Notes: generated by a model not told the origin, from the sequence alone. A stretch of DNA of 64,000 nucleotides from Massilioclostridium coli (GCF_900095865.1 NZ_FMIZ01000007.1:186001-250000); one strand, 5' to 3'; shown: positions 16,245 through 25,838, counted from the first letter of the stretch. Numbers and translations are program-made.

Positions 16245-18461
16245 ATGGATCAACCGCAGGTTATTCAACTGCATGTATGTGTAGAAGAGATTATTTTTAA
16301 AAATGAGGATACTGGTTTTTGTGTGTTGGAAGCCAGTACAGATACCGAATTAATCACAGTGGTGGGTGAGTTGGCATCGGTGGAACAGGGGGAAGAGCTT
16401 CTGTTGACCGGATGGTATACAACTCACCCTAATTTTGGTTTGCAATTTAAAGTTCAACTATTTGAACGGAAGTTACCTACTACTGTACGGGCAATTAAAA
16501 AGTTTTTGGGTTCCGGAGCCATCAAAGGGATTGGTCCTGCTATTGCCCAAAGGATCGTAGACCAGTTTGGGGAAGATACCCTTCAGATTATTGAGGCGAC
16601 ACCAGAACGATTGACGGAAGTAAAGGGGATTTCTCCAAAAAAAGCAAAGGAATTATCCGGCGAGTTTGAACAACTTTTTGGCGTACGGAAGGTAATGCTG
16701 TTTTTGGAGCGGTTTGGCATGAAACCTTCTGAGAGTGTGCGGGTATGGAGCAAATGGGGACCTATGGCCATTGAAGTACTGCAAAATAACCCTTATAACC
16801 TTTGTCTGGAGGAAATTGGGCTGCCTTTTGGGTCAGTAGACCAGATCGCGCAACAATTATCTATTCCACAAAATGACGCTAACAGGATTAAATCAGGGAT
16901 AGATTATGTACTCCGTCACAATGCCAGGGAAAATGGGCACACTTGTGTACCCAAGGAAAGTTTGATTGGTGTTTGTGCCAATCTGTTGGGATTGGACCGA
17001 TACGAAATAGAAGACACTTTGGATCAGCAGATTGAACTGCACCGGTATTTTACTATGGAACGGGGTAAAACATTTGTGTTTTTGCCGGTATTTTATTTGG
17101 CAGAACAATATATTGCTACCCGCATCTATGAAATGCTGGAAAAGGAACCAGAAGATGTGGAATCTCTGGAAGCGGTGATTGACTTGGAAGAAGAGGCTTG
17201 TGGGTTACAATATGCCCCTTTACAGCGGAAAGCAATACGGGAAGCAATTGCCAATGATATTTTTATTTTAACTGGTGGTCCTGGTACAGGAAAAACGACG
17301 ATTTTAAACGCGGTTATTTCCATTTTGGAGCAGCAGGGATATCATGTGGGAATTTGTGCCCCTACAGGGAGGGCTGCAAAACGGCTTTCCGAGGTGACAG
17401 GACAAAACGCAACTACAATCCACCGTATGTTGGGAGTTCAGATGCAGCGGGGGGAACAGCAGGAGTTTGTCCATCATGAACATAACCCTTTAAAATATGA
17501 CGCTATTATTGTGGACGAGATGTCCATGGTGGATAGCCTATTGTTTTGTTCCTTGCTCAAGGCAGCAAAACGGGGATGTAAGGTCATTTTAACTGGGGAT
17601 GGAAACCAGCTTCCCTCTGTTTCTGCCGGCAATGTGCTAAAGGATTTGATTTCTAGCGATTGTATTCCTGTTGTGGAATTAAAGGATATTTTCCGCCAGT
17701 CTGCCCAAAGCTTGATTATTACCAACGCCCATGCCATTGTCCATGGGGAACTTCCGGAATTAGAACATACAGATAATGATTTTTTCTTTTTGGGGCGTCC
17801 TAATTTGGAAACAACAGCGAAAACCATTGGGGATTTATGTGCGGTACGGCTGCCAAAAAGCTATCAGTATTCCCCGTTTGATGACATCCAGGTCATCTGC
17901 CCTTCCAGAAAAACAATCATTGGTACTGTGGAGTTAAATAAGCTGATACAAAGCAGGATTAATCCAGCGGAAAAAGGAAAACAGGAGTTTTCGTTTGGAT
18001 TGTATACCTTCCGGGAATATGACAAGGTGATGCAAGTCCGAAACAATTATGATATTCGATGGAAAAAAGATGGAGAAGAAGGGCAAGGCATCTTTAATGG
18101 TGACATTGGACGAATTGTGAAGATACAGCGTGGAACAGGTACGTTGACCATTGATTTTGATGGACGATTGGCAACCTATACCTTTGAAATGGCAAGGGAA
18201 TTGGAACTGGCGTATGCCATTACCATCCACAAAAGCCAGGGGAATGAATTTCGTGCAGTTATTATGCCAATTATGGGTGGACAAAGCGAGTTTTATAATC
18301 GCAACCTGTTATATACCGGGATTACCAGGGCGAAAGAGATGTTGATTTTGGTTGGGTCCTCCCGCAGTGTCGCTAATATGACTAATCAGGTAAAAATTAA
18401 TTACCGTTATACAGGGTTAAAGTATTTTTTACAACAGAAAGTATTTGGTGAACAAGAATGA
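16245..18461 (+). CDS. recD2: SF1B DNA helicase RecD2
   Basis: RecD2 is a 5'-3' DNA helicase acting without RecB/RecC, involved in fork restart and repair. The 738 residues show an N-terminal OB/helix-hairpin-helix part (KGISPKKAKELSGEF near 125-140), then Walker A GGPGTGKTT near residue 345, the DEMSMVD Walker B region near 424, GDGNQLPSV, and the C-terminal UvrD-like TIHKSQGNEF and YTGITRAKEMLILVG motifs. The length is normal for RecD2. Its stop overlaps the start of the comF-like gene by 4 bp (ATGA), so they are translationally coupled. Confidence 0.95.
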   Translation: MDQPQVIQLHVCVEEIIFKNEDTGFCVLEASTDTELITVVGELASVEQGEELLLTGWYTTHPNFGLQFKVQLFERKLPTTVRAIKKFLGSGAIKGIGPAIAQRIVDQFGEDTLQIIEATPERLTEVKGISPKKAKELSGEFEQLFGVRKVMLFLERFGMKPSESVRVWSKWGPMAIEVLQNNPYNLCLEEIGLPFGSVDQIAQQLSIPQNDANRIKSGIDYVLRHNARENGHTCVPKESLIGVCANLLGLDRYEIEDTLDQQIELHRYFTMERGKTFVFLPVFYLAEQYIATRIYEMLEKEPEDVESLEAVIDLEEEACGLQYAPLQRKAIREAIANDIFILTGGPGTGKTTILNAVISILEQQGYHVGICAPTGRAAKRLSEVTGQNATTIHRMLGVQMQRGEQQEFVHHEHNPLKYDAIIVDEMSMVDSLLFCSLLKAAKRGCKVILTGDGNQLPSVSAGNVLKDLISSDCIPVVELKDIFRQSAQSLIITNAHAIVHGELPELEHTDNDFFFLGRPNLETTAKTIGDLCAVRLPKSYQYSPFDDIQVICPSRKTIIGTVELNKLIQSRINPAEKGKQEFSFGLYTFREYDKVMQVRNNYDIRWKKDGEEGQGIFNGDIGRIVKIQRGTGTLTIDFDGRLATYTFEMARELELAYAITIHKSQGNEFRAVIMPIMGGQSEFYNRNLLYTGITRAKEMLILVGSSRSVANMTNQVKINYRYTGLKYFLQQKVFGEQE

Positions 18462-19117
18462 GCTGGATGGAATGGATTTATCCCCGTAGATGTATCCTAT
18501 GTGACAAGGTGATTCCAGAAGGGACATGCTGTATACAATGCGGTGAAAAACAAAAGATATTGCAATTCCAGTATGAGATAATGGATTGTAAATGGATTCA
18601 GCAATATACTGCTGTTTACTGGTATGTTGGTCCAATTCGAAAAGCGGTATTGGATTGCAAATTCCACGACCAACTCTACCATAAACGCCAGTTTATAGAA
18701 TGTATCGTACAAAAGTTGAAATTTACAAATAAAAATTTTGATGGTATCCTGGCTATTCCTTCCTATCGTGGGAATCATAATGATGTGAACTTATCTCACT
18801 TATTGGCGAAAGGGATATCACGCCAATTAAAAATACCCTATTTGTCAAAAGCTTTGATAAAAGTAAAACAAACTCAAAAACAGCATGATCTTCCCTATGA
18901 ACAAAGGCGGCGTAATTTGTTGAACTGTTTTCAGGCAGATCAGCAGATGGTACAAGGAAAACATATTTTATTGGTAGATGATATCATTACAACAGGTTCT
19001 ACTTTAGCGGAGTGCGCCAAAGTATTATACCAAAGTGGCGCAAGCTCTGTTTTTTCAGCAGTATTTGCTGCCACTCCACCGAAAAATTACAATATCATGA
19101 ACTTATTGGAAGAATAG
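18458..19117 (+). CDS. ComF-family phosphoribosyltransferase-like protein
   Basis: The 219-residue protein has a zinc-finger-like N-terminus with paired Cys (CILCDKVIP...CCIQCGEK, residues about 9-29) and a C-terminal type I phosphoribosyltransferase fold with the PRPP-loop motif ILLVDDIITTGSTL near residues 166-179. It is the ComFC/GntX family; in competent bacteria ComFC is needed for DNA uptake or recombination, though many carriers are not known to be competent. It overlaps recD2 by 4 bp. Confidence 0.9.
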   Translation: MSWMEWIYPRRCILCDKVIPEGTCCIQCGEKQKILQFQYEIMDCKWIQQYTAVYWYVGPIRKAVLDCKFHDQLYHKRQFIECIVQKLKFTNKNFDGILAIPSYRGNHNDVNLSHLLAKGISRQLKIPYLSKALIKVKQTQKQHDLPYEQRRRNLLNCFQADQQMVQGKHILLVDDIITTGSTLAECAKVLYQSGASSVFSAVFAATPPKNYNIMNLLEE

Positions 19118-19145
19118 TTGAAAAAATGCTGGTATTTGTTATAAT
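19118..19145 (+). promoter_or_regulatory. Sigma-A promoter of the mreB-type gene
   Basis: TTGAAA (19118-19123) and TATAAT (19140-19145) with a 16-bp spacer, just after the comF stop codon. Confidence 0.75.
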
Positions 19146-19180
19146 AATAAGTAGTATACTGCTCAGAGGAGAGAAATTAA

Positions 19181-20194
19181 ATGGCAACTTGTGATATTGG
19201 TATTGACTTAGGGACTTCTTCGGTTATTATTGCGATTAATGGAAAAATTGTATTGGACGAGCCAGCTGTAGTAGCTGTGAATATGGATACGGATGAACTT
19301 AAGGCAGTGGGCAGATATGCCTTTGATATGATTGGTAGGACACCAGAAAATATTATTGCAACCCATCCTATTGTGAATGGAGTCATTTCGGATTACCGTT
19401 TAAACGAAATTATGATTCAGGAATTTTTAAAAAAAGTAAGCAACGCTATGTTGATGAAGCCTCGTGTTGTCATCAGTGTCCACTCTTTAATTACGGATGT
19501 AGAACGCCGTGCAGTAGTGGATGCTGCTGTTGCGGCAGGTGCCCGCCAGGTGCATTTAATTGATGAACCAATTGCCGCTGCATTAGGGGCAGGGATTGAC
19601 ATCTCCCAACCAAATGGATGGATGATTGTGGATATTGGTGGTGGGACTACGGATGCTGCTGTAATCTCTTTAAATGGTATTGTAAAAAGTGAATCCATCA
19701 AAACAGGTGGTTCCAATATGGATGAAGGCATTATCAAGTATATTTTAATGAAGCATAAACTTCATATTGGGCAGAGGATGGCGGAACAGATCAAAATAGA
19801 AATTGGCACTGCACTTAATCCACAACCGGATATTTCTGCTACAGTAAAAGGAAGAAACGCTTATAATGGCCTTCCACAAATGGTGACTGTAACACAAGAT
19901 GAAATTTATGAGGCAATTCATGATAGTTTGGATAAAATTATCCAAGCTGTAAAAGATGTACTAGAACAAACCCCTCCTGAACTAATTGGAGATGTCCATA
20001 CCAATGGTATTATTTTGGCAGGCGGTGGTGCTTTGATGGCAAATATGTCCGAACTATTGGAAGCTGAAACGGGAATTCATACAAGTTTAGCAGAAGAACC
20101 TTTGGATTGTGTGGCAAAAGGGACTACTATGGCATTTAAAATGATGGATGAGTTCCAGGATGGCTTTGTAACAGCGGTTACCCATAAACATTAA
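19181..20194 (+). CDS. mreB: MreB-family rod shape-determining actin homologue
   Basis: The 337-residue protein has the actin-fold ATP-binding motifs IGIDLGTSSVIIA (phosphate 1), VDIGGGTTDAAVISL (phosphate 2, near 150) and ILAGGGALMANM (adenosine, near 275). MreB filaments under the membrane organise lateral peptidoglycan synthesis. It is not linked to mreC/mreD here, which suggests an Mbl- or MreBH-like paralogue; which one cannot be settled by eye. Own promoter and terminator. Confidence 0.92.
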   Translation: MATCDIGIDLGTSSVIIAINGKIVLDEPAVVAVNMDTDELKAVGRYAFDMIGRTPENIIATHPIVNGVISDYRLNEIMIQEFLKKVSNAMLMKPRVVISVHSLITDVERRAVVDAAVAAGARQVHLIDEPIAAALGAGIDISQPNGWMIVDIGGGTTDAAVISLNGIVKSESIKTGGSNMDEGIIKYILMKHKLHIGQRMAEQIKIEIGTALNPQPDISATVKGRNAYNGLPQMVTVTQDEIYEAIHDSLDKIIQAVKDVLEQTPPELIGDVHTNGIILAGGGALMANMSELLEAETGIHTSLAEEPLDCVAKGTTMAFKMMDEFQDGFVTAVTHKH

Positions 20195-20202
20195 TCATAA
20201 TA

Positions 20203-20233
20203 AAAACGGATGGGGAGTACCTATCCGTTTTTT
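20203..20233 (+). terminator. Intrinsic terminator after the mreB-type gene
   Basis: AAAACGGAT pairs with ATCCGTTTT and is followed by T residues, just after the stop codon. Confidence 0.88.
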
Positions 20234-20262
20234 GTTTTAATAGAGCGATGGAGGAAATTTTA

Positions 20263-20601
20263 ATGCGATATCAAATGAAATTATTTTCTGAACCATTTGA
20301 CACCATTGTGCAGGGAAGAAAAACAATTGAAGTACGGTGTTATGATGAAAAAAGGAAACAATTAAAACCAGGGGACGAAATTCAGTTTTTAAAGCTTCCA
20401 GATCAAAAAGAATCCATTACAGTAAAGGTAACGGAATTGTATTTATGTAATACATTTCAAGAATTATATCAAAAGTTTAATCCTGTTGAGTTTGGATGTG
20501 AAGGTCAAACATTGAAACAGATGTTAAAGGAAATTAGGGAGATTTATACAGAAGAACAAGAAAAGCAGGGAGTTTTGGGAATACGGATTCAACCCCTTTG
20601 A
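20263..20601 (+). CDS. ASCH-domain protein
   Basis: The protein is about 112 residues, beginning MRYQMKLFSEPFDTIVQGRKTIEVR. The ASCH fold (PUA-like beta barrel) is shown by the KTIEVRCYDEKR segment near residue 20 and KPGDEIQFL near residue 37. ASCH proteins bind RNA or modified nucleosides, and some hydrolyse N4-acetylcytidine; no specific role can be assigned. The ATG at 20263 is preferred because GGAGG lies 8 bases upstream; an ATG at 20248 would overlap that site. Confidence 0.85.
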   Translation: MRYQMKLFSEPFDTIVQGRKTIEVRCYDEKRKQLKPGDEIQFLKLPDQKESITVKVTELYLCNTFQELYQKFNPVEFGCEGQTLKQMLKEIREIYTEEQEKQGVLGIRIQPL

Positions 20602-20615
20602 ATTTAATATCAGTT

Positions 20616-20650
20616 AGCTTGTACAACAATAGGTTGTACAAGCTTTTTTG
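20616..20650 (+). terminator. Intrinsic terminator after the ASCH gene
   Basis: A perfect 12-bp stem (AGCTTGTACAAC and its complement) with a 5-base loop and a T tract. Confidence 0.92.
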
Positions 20651-20782
20651 TTGTGGATATTACAGATATCGTTTATAGGAGTGTACCGAAAAATACTTCA
20701 ATTACATGTATACCAGATTTTTAGTTCTATTTGATGGACAACCAGCATACAAATAGGACAAACAGGCAAAGGAGGTAAAAAA

Positions 20783-21712
20783 ATGCAAGAATTTCAACAG
20801 GCTTTAGATGGTTTAAGCAGGGAGACTGCTTCTATCATCCTACGGGAAACGCCAGAACGTTTAAGGGATTCCATCCGGGAAATTCGTCTGCGTTCTGGAA
20901 GACCAATCTGTTTGGTGACATCGGAAGGTGATTATTTTTTAAAGCATACCATTTGGCAAGGAGAGTTGTTTGAATGTTTCCGCGCTTTGTGTGGATATTC
21001 TGTACATAGCCATGAGGAGGAAATACGGCAAGGATATTTGACTATCCGAGGAGGACACCGGGCAGGATTGTGTGGGACAGCTGTGTACGCTAAGGGAGAA
21101 GTAGTGAACATCCGCAATATCAGTTCCATTAATTTAAGGATTGCCCGCCAAGTCTTTGGAGTAGCGGACCAATTCATAAAACAATTACATGGACAACCTG
21201 AACGGAGCATAATAGTGGGAGCTCCAGGCAGTGGAAAAACTACACTATTAAAAGATTTAGTACGCCAAGTATCTAAAACAAAAAAAGTAGTTGTTGTGGA
21301 TAGCCGGGGAGAAATTGCTGCTTGTTCCAATGGGGTGCCACAAAATGATTTGGGGTATGCGGATATATTAGATGGATGGAAAAAATCAGATGGTATGATG
21401 AATGCTATCCGTACAATGGGCCCAGAAATTATCGTATGTGACGAAATTGGGGACCAACAGGACGCAGTTGCGGTGGAGGCCTGTTTGAATGCAGGGGTAT
21501 CTGTTATTGCAACCGCCCATGCGGGAAGCTTAGAGGAGTTATCTAAGAGAAAACATATCATGGACATGTTATCTTTAAATGCGTTTGACCAGATTGTTTT
21601 GTTAGAAGGGAAACAATCTCCATGTAATATTCATGCAATTGTGAAAGCAGGTGAATTTAATGCATCTTATCGGAGTGTTATTGATTGCAATCTGCCCAGC
21701 GCTAATTGGTAA
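20783..21712 (+). CDS. spoIIIAA: Stage III sporulation protein AA, secretion-type ATPase
   Basis: SpoIIIAA is the ATPase of the SpoIIIA-SpoIIQ feeding-tube complex that links mother cell and forespore. The 309 residues contain Walker A IVGAPGSGKTTLLKDL near residue 146, a Walker B-like EIIVCDEIGDQ near 214, and the TAHAGSLEEL motif. The length is close to B. subtilis SpoIIIAA. Start after AAAGGAGG. First gene of the eight-gene operon; it would be driven by mother-cell sigma-E, although I did not identify a convincing sigma-E promoter by eye. Confidence 0.96.
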   Translation: MQEFQQALDGLSRETASIILRETPERLRDSIREIRLRSGRPICLVTSEGDYFLKHTIWQGELFECFRALCGYSVHSHEEEIRQGYLTIRGGHRAGLCGTAVYAKGEVVNIRNISSINLRIARQVFGVADQFIKQLHGQPERSIIVGAPGSGKTTLLKDLVRQVSKTKKVVVVDSRGEIAACSNGVPQNDLGYADILDGWKKSDGMMNAIRTMGPEIIVCDEIGDQQDAVAVEACLNAGVSVIATAHAGSLEELSKRKHIMDMLSLNAFDQIVLLEGKQSPCNIHAIVKAGEFNASYRSVIDCNLPSANW

Positions 21713-22163
21713 TTATTTTGCAAAGCTACTTTCTTACCGAAGGATTGCTTTAGCGCAATCAGTAGAACTGGTGGAATGTATGAAAGCGGAAATCCGATAT
21801 TCTGGAAAAGAAATTCAGCAGATGATCCATGAATTCAGCAAATCTTCCCAATTTCAACAGCTTCCCTTTTTAAAAGAATGTGACCAAAAGATGGAGCAAG
21901 GGGAACCATTTCCATCTGCTTGGAAAACAGCGTTAGAACAATCGAACCAGCATTTTCAACAGCAGGATTTGGAACAAATAGCTTCATTGGGGAGAATACT
22001 TGGTGCTTCCGATGTAGAAGGGCAATTGAGTTCGTTAGAATTAATCAGCCAAAATTTACAACATTATTTACAGCAATCTGAAGAATTTGCCCATTCTAAA
22101 GGGAAATTATACCGTTCACTAGGAATTTTAACGGGAATTGCGGTTGCGATTTTGGTTGTGTGA
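21660..22163 (+). CDS. spoIIIAB: Stage III sporulation protein AB
   Basis: The protein is about 167 residues, beginning MHLIGVLLIAICPALIGNYFAK: one N-terminal membrane helix, then helical cytoplasmic or intermembrane segments, and a second hydrophobic end (LGILTGIAVAILVV). This is the SpoIIIAB pattern, related to type II secretion GspF halves. The start lies inside the 3' end of spoIIIAA (overlap about 53 bp). ATG 21660, with GCAGGTG upstream, is preferred over GTG 21651. Confidence 0.92.
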   Translation: MHLIGVLLIAICPALIGNYFAKLLSYRRIALAQSVELVECMKAEIRYSGKEIQQMIHEFSKSSQFQQLPFLKECDQKMEQGEPFPSAWKTALEQSNQHFQQQDLEQIASLGRILGASDVEGQLSSLELISQNLQHYLQQSEEFAHSKGKLYRSLGILTGIAVAILVV

Positions 22164-22175
22164 CGGGGGAAAATC

Positions 22176-22373
22176 ATGGATGTGGATTTAATCTTTAAAA
22201 TTGCGGCAATTGGGATTATTGTGGCTGTATTAAACCAGGTGCTCATCCGCTCGGGAAGGGAAGAACAAGGGATGATGACAACATTAGCGGGACTAATTGT
22301 AGTGTTGATGATGATTATTAATGAAGTAAGCAACCTGTTTGATACGGTAAAATCCCTATTTGGATTATATTAG
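22176..22373 (+). CDS. spoIIIAC: Stage III sporulation protein AC
   Basis: The 65-residue, almost wholly hydrophobic protein has two membrane helices, beginning MDVDLIFKIAAIGIIVAVLNQVLIRSGREEQ, the conserved SpoIIIAC form. It is a membrane component of the mother-cell side of the SpoIIIA channel. 12 bp after spoIIIAB. Confidence 0.95.
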   Translation: MDVDLIFKIAAIGIIVAVLNQVLIRSGREEQGMMTTLAGLIVVLMMIINEVSNLFDTVKSLFGLY

Positions 22374-22382
22374 GAGAAGCTT

Positions 22383-22775
22383 ATGCTTTTTTCAGTAGTG
22401 GGGATTGCGTTGGTAACAACCTGTATTTGCGTATTATTAAAACAATGGAACCCGGAGATTTCTATGATGGCTGCTTTATTATGTGGCATTTTAATTTTTG
22501 GGATTATCCTAGTGAATTTAACACCAGTTTTGGATACCATAGGAAAACTGGTTGCGGGGGTTGAGTTTGATAGCGGATATTTATCCGTAGTATTAAAATC
22601 GTTGGGAATTTGCTATGTGACCCAATTGGCTGCCGATACCTGCCGTGATAGTGGCTATAGTTCGATTGCTTCCAAAGTAGAGCTTGCAGGAAAAGTTTCG
22701 GTTATCGTAATTGCAATGCCGTTATTTACAAATTTAGTACAGCTTTCTGTTGGATTGATTCAATTGGGGTCATAA
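22383..22775 (+). CDS. spoIIIAD: Stage III sporulation protein AD
   Basis: The 130-residue membrane protein of about four helices has the conserved LKSLGICYVTQLAADTCRDSG segment (near residues 75-95) typical of SpoIIIAD. It partners SpoIIIAC and AE in the channel base. Start after AGGAGAAGCTT, 9 bp after spoIIIAC. Confidence 0.95.
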   Translation: MLFSVVGIALVTTCICVLLKQWNPEISMMAALLCGILIFGIILVNLTPVLDTIGKLVAGVEFDSGYLSVVLKSLGICYVTQLAADTCRDSGYSSIASKVELAGKVSVIVIAMPLFTNLVQLSVGLIQLGS

Positions 22776-22803
22776 CGGAAAACAGTAAGGATAAGGACAA
22801 AAA

Positions 22804-23946
22804 ATGAAAAAGATCATTCAAATTATGGTAATGGTAGTGTTGTGCTGTTTTATTTTGACCGTTCCAGCATCGGCGGAAACAGAGGAACTATTACAGGAAC
22901 AATATGATGCGGCACAAACACAGGAATTGATGGATCACCTTCCCGAAGGGGTAGAAAAACAACTAGAAGAAAATGGAATTGATTCTCCGTCTTCCGAAAA
23001 CCTTTTTAATTTTAATATTGGAGATTTTTTTAAAAATTTATGGGATACCGTTGTAGACACAGTGACAAAGCCACTTCATCTTCTGGCATTATGCTTTGGG
23101 ATTATGTTGTTGTGTGCCCTTTTGCAAACCATGCAAAGTACTGTGGAAAGCTCGGTTTCTCAGGTGTTCACTATGGTGTCTATTTTGGCTATTTCTGGAG
23201 TATTAATGGTACCAATGGCAAACTGTATCCAGTATGGGGTAGAAACCATTAAGGGAGCAAGTAATTTCCTGCTTTGTTTTATCCCTGTGTTTACGGGTAT
23301 TGTTACTGCGGCTGGCGCACCAATTTCTGGATTGGGATACCATACCGCATTATTCAGTGCAATTCAATTTATTTCTGCAGCAGTATCCTATATTGTGGTA
23401 CCGTTTTTAGGAATTTTTTTGGCGCTGTCAGTCATGTCATCCTTAAGCGGGCATACGTATTTTACCAAGTTAACTAGCTCAGTCAAAAAGTTAGTGATTT
23501 GGGGGATTACATTGCTCCTTACTATATTTACAGCAATTTTTTCCGCTCAGGCAATGGTATCTTCTGCGGCGGATGGTGTAACAGCGAAGACAGCTAAATT
23601 TATGGTGAGCAGCTTTGTTCCTGTTGTAGGGAGCGCTTTAAGTGACGCTTTGATTTCCGTGAAAGGTTGCTTGGGACTGGTAAAATCCTCTGTAGGGTCT
23701 TTTGGAGTAATTGCTTGTATTTTAACTTTTTTGCCCCCTATTTTAACCGTTTTATTTTATATGGCAGCGGTAAAGGTTTCCTCTGCGGCAGGGCAGGTAT
23801 TACAATTAAAAAATTTAGAGGGGATTTTTCAGGCAGTTTATGATACGTTGAGCATTGTCCTTGCGTTGTTAATCAGTTTTTCTGTATTAACCATTGTGTG
23901 TACCGCTTTAATGGTGGTGATGGGGAATGGAGGTGTTACCTCATGA
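22804..23946 (+). CDS. spoIIIAE: Stage III sporulation protein AE
   Basis: The 380-residue protein has a signal-type N-terminal helix (MKKIIQIMVMVVLCCFILTVPASA), an extracytoplasmic region to about residue 80, and multiple membrane helices thereafter, including the VSSFVPVVGSALSDALISVKGCLGLVKSS segment characteristic of SpoIIIAE. It is the polytopic membrane part of the SpoIIIA machine. Its stop overlaps the spoIIIAF start by 4 bp (ATGA). Confidence 0.95.
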   Translation: MKKIIQIMVMVVLCCFILTVPASAETEELLQEQYDAAQTQELMDHLPEGVEKQLEENGIDSPSSENLFNFNIGDFFKNLWDTVVDTVTKPLHLLALCFGIMLLCALLQTMQSTVESSVSQVFTMVSILAISGVLMVPMANCIQYGVETIKGASNFLLCFIPVFTGIVTAAGAPISGLGYHTALFSAIQFISAAVSYIVVPFLGIFLALSVMSSLSGHTYFTKLTSSVKKLVIWGITLLLTIFTAIFSAQAMVSSAADGVTAKTAKFMVSSFVPVVGSALSDALISVKGCLGLVKSSVGSFGVIACILTFLPPILTVLFYMAAVKVSSAAGQVLQLKNLEGIFQAVYDTLSIVLALLISFSVLTIVCTALMVVMGNGGVTS

Positions 23947-24407
23947 ATGGATTACAGGAATGGGCAATGACAATTTGTATTACACTGGCAGGTGCGGCAC
24001 TTTTTTCTATGCTGGTTCCGAATTCCGGTATGAAAAAGGTAGCTACCTTTTCCATTAACCTTTTTTTACTAACCAGCTTGATTTCTCCAATTATTACAAG
24101 CCCCCCTGAGTTTAATTTTTCAGTAATTTCGGAACAGCCAGAAGAAAATGAGGAATTAAATCAGCTCATTGATCAACAGGTGGACCGGCAAGCAGAAATC
24201 ATGCTAGAACAAAACTGTAAACAACTTTTTGAGGAAAATGGTACTAAATTTGACCAGATAAAAATAAGTATAAATAGGACAGAGGAAATACCGTCAGTAG
24301 AGGTTTCCGTTTGGGCAGACAGTTCATTACAATCGAAGCGGATGGAGATGGAACAATTGATACAAAACCAGCTTGGTGTGGTTCCACAGATTATTTATAC
24401 TGACTAA
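23943..24407 (+). CDS. spoIIIAF: Stage III sporulation protein AF
   Basis: The 154-residue protein has two N-terminal membrane helices (residues about 6-50) followed by a soluble alpha/beta ring-building domain, as in SpoIIIAF. It is thought to form a ring in the space between mother cell and forespore. The start at 23943 is set by the ATGA overlap with spoIIIAE and the upstream GGAGGTG. Confidence 0.93.
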   Translation: MNGLQEWAMTICITLAGAALFSMLVPNSGMKKVATFSINLFLLTSLISPIITSPPEFNFSVISEQPEENEELNQLIDQQVDRQAEIMLEQNCKQLFEENGTKFDQIKISINRTEEIPSVEVSVWADSSLQSKRMEMEQLIQNQLGVVPQIIYTD

Positions 24408-24422
24408 TGGGAGATTCTTTCG

Positions 24423-25004
24423 ATGGAACAAAAAATAAATTTGAAACAAATGGTTGACCGTTTGCTTCAGGGGAAAAAAACTTCAAAAATAATATTTATT
24501 ATTGGAATTATTGGAATTTTATTGATATTCCTTTCCAGTGTAATCCCACATAAAACAAATAATTCTTCGGCAACTTCCACTCAGGAGACAATTAGCTCAG
24601 AAGAATATACTTCTAATTTGGAAACCAAATTAACAGAGTTGGCGGAGGGGATTAATGGGGTTGGAAAAGCAAAGGTAATGGTAACGCTGGAAAATGGCAT
24701 TGAATATGTATATGCGAACTCCCAGAAAAAATCCAACGACAATACTCAGGATTTTGACGAAGGGGCAAACAAAAAATCAACCGATAAAAATACATTAGAA
24801 CAAGATGTAACTGTGATAGATGGAAAAGATGGGAAACAGGCACTGGTCGTAACCGAGTTAGAACCTACAGTGAAAGGAGTTGTGGTAGTATGTGAAGGCG
24901 GAGGGGATATCAAAGTAGTTGAGAATCTTACAAATGCTGTAACAACTGCACTGAATATTAGCTCCACACGGGTTTCGGTGATACAATCAGCAACAATATC
25001 TTAA
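24423..25004 (+). CDS. spoIIIAG: Stage III sporulation protein AG
   Basis: The 193-residue protein has one membrane helix (about 22-42) and a C-terminal ring-building-motif domain (EELTSNLETKLTELAEGINGVGKAKVMVTLE onward). It contains the long beta-insertion region (residues about 95-145) that builds the large SpoIIIAG channel ring across the intermembrane space. Confidence 0.93.
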   Translation: MEQKINLKQMVDRLLQGKKTSKIIFIIGIIGILLIFLSSVIPHKTNNSSATSTQETISSEEYTSNLETKLTELAEGINGVGKAKVMVTLENGIEYVYANSQKKSNDNTQDFDEGANKKSTDKNTLEQDVTVIDGKDGKQALVVTELEPTVKGVVVVCEGGGDIKVVENLTNAVTTALNISSTRVSVIQSATIS

Positions 25005-25016
25005 GGGGGAAAAATC

Positions 25017-25559
25017 ATGAAATTACATGCAATTATTGGGAAAAAACAGATTGTTCTGGCATCGCTGGTTTTAATATTAGGGATTGCGGTCTATTTAAAC
25101 TGGCAGTTTGCTAATAGCGACCAATCGCTTACCGTAACAGATGTATTAAATGGAAATACCTCACAAACAAATTATGGGGAAGCGGAACTGGTAGATGCCA
25201 AAACATCAGATAGCAATTATTTTGAGAAGGCACGCTTAGAAAAACAAAAAACCAGAGATGAAGCTTCCGAAAATTTAAAAAAATTATTGGAAAAAGATGA
25301 TTTATCCAGTGAGGAAAAAGCAACTGCTACTAATGAAGCACTAAGTATTGCGAAGTTAATGGAAAGTGAGACTACGATAGAAAATTTAGTAAAAGCGAAG
25401 GGATTTGAAGACTGCATCGCTTATGTAGATAATGAAAAAGCGAATGTAGTAGTAAAAATAACCGATATGACTGCGGAACAAGCGGCGCAAATCAAAGATA
25501 TTATTTTATCTGAGACCAATGTAGATGTTTCCAATATTACAGTTACACCAGTACAATAA
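25017..25559 (+). CDS. spoIIIAH: Stage III sporulation protein AH
   Basis: The 180-residue protein has one N-terminal membrane helix (about 10-27) and a C-terminal YscJ/FliF-like ring domain ending in NVDVSNITVTPV. SpoIIIAH interacts through the intermembrane space with forespore SpoIIQ. It is the last gene of the operon and is followed at once by a strong terminator. Confidence 0.94.
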   Translation: MKLHAIIGKKQIVLASLVLILGIAVYLNWQFANSDQSLTVTDVLNGNTSQTNYGEAELVDAKTSDSNYFEKARLEKQKTRDEASENLKKLLEKDDLSSEEKATATNEALSIAKLMESETTIENLVKAKGFEDCIAYVDNEKANVVVKITDMTAEQAAQIKDIILSETNVDVSNITVTPVQ

Positions 25560-25560
25560 A

Positions 25561-25611
25561 AAATAGCCTTAATCTTTCTTAAATTTGATCGAAAGATTAA
25601 GGCTATTTTTA
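25561..25611 (+). terminator. Intrinsic terminator of the spoIIIA operon
   Basis: An 18-bp perfect stem (25561-25578 with 25591-25608) with a 12-base loop and a short T tract, right after the spoIIIAH stop codon. Confidence 0.93.
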
Positions 25612-25701
25612 CATTTTATATAAATAAAATAATCTATTATTAGTTTTAACCAATATTTTTTTGTTATATCTGTACTAATCGTGGAAAAACAACTTTAACA
25701 A

Positions 25702-25730
25702 TTGACTTTTATTATATTAACGACTAAAAT
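25702..25730 (+). promoter_or_regulatory. Likely sigma-A promoter of the second rhamnosidase
   Basis: TTGACT (25702-25707) and TAAAAT (25725-25730) spaced 17 bp, about 100 bp ahead of the start. Confidence 0.65.
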
Positions 25731-25838
25731 ATGGTATATAGCGAAGCATTATGTGTAAGATTATGAAAAGGAATTTATTTCTTTTTGTAATAGTTCACAT
25801 GATATTTGCTAAATTTATTTTTATAAGGAGAAATGGCC

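Noticed and set aside
20932-21567. 211-codon minus-strand ORF inside spoIIIAA
   Set aside because: Antisense shadow of the conserved ATPase; no start signal.
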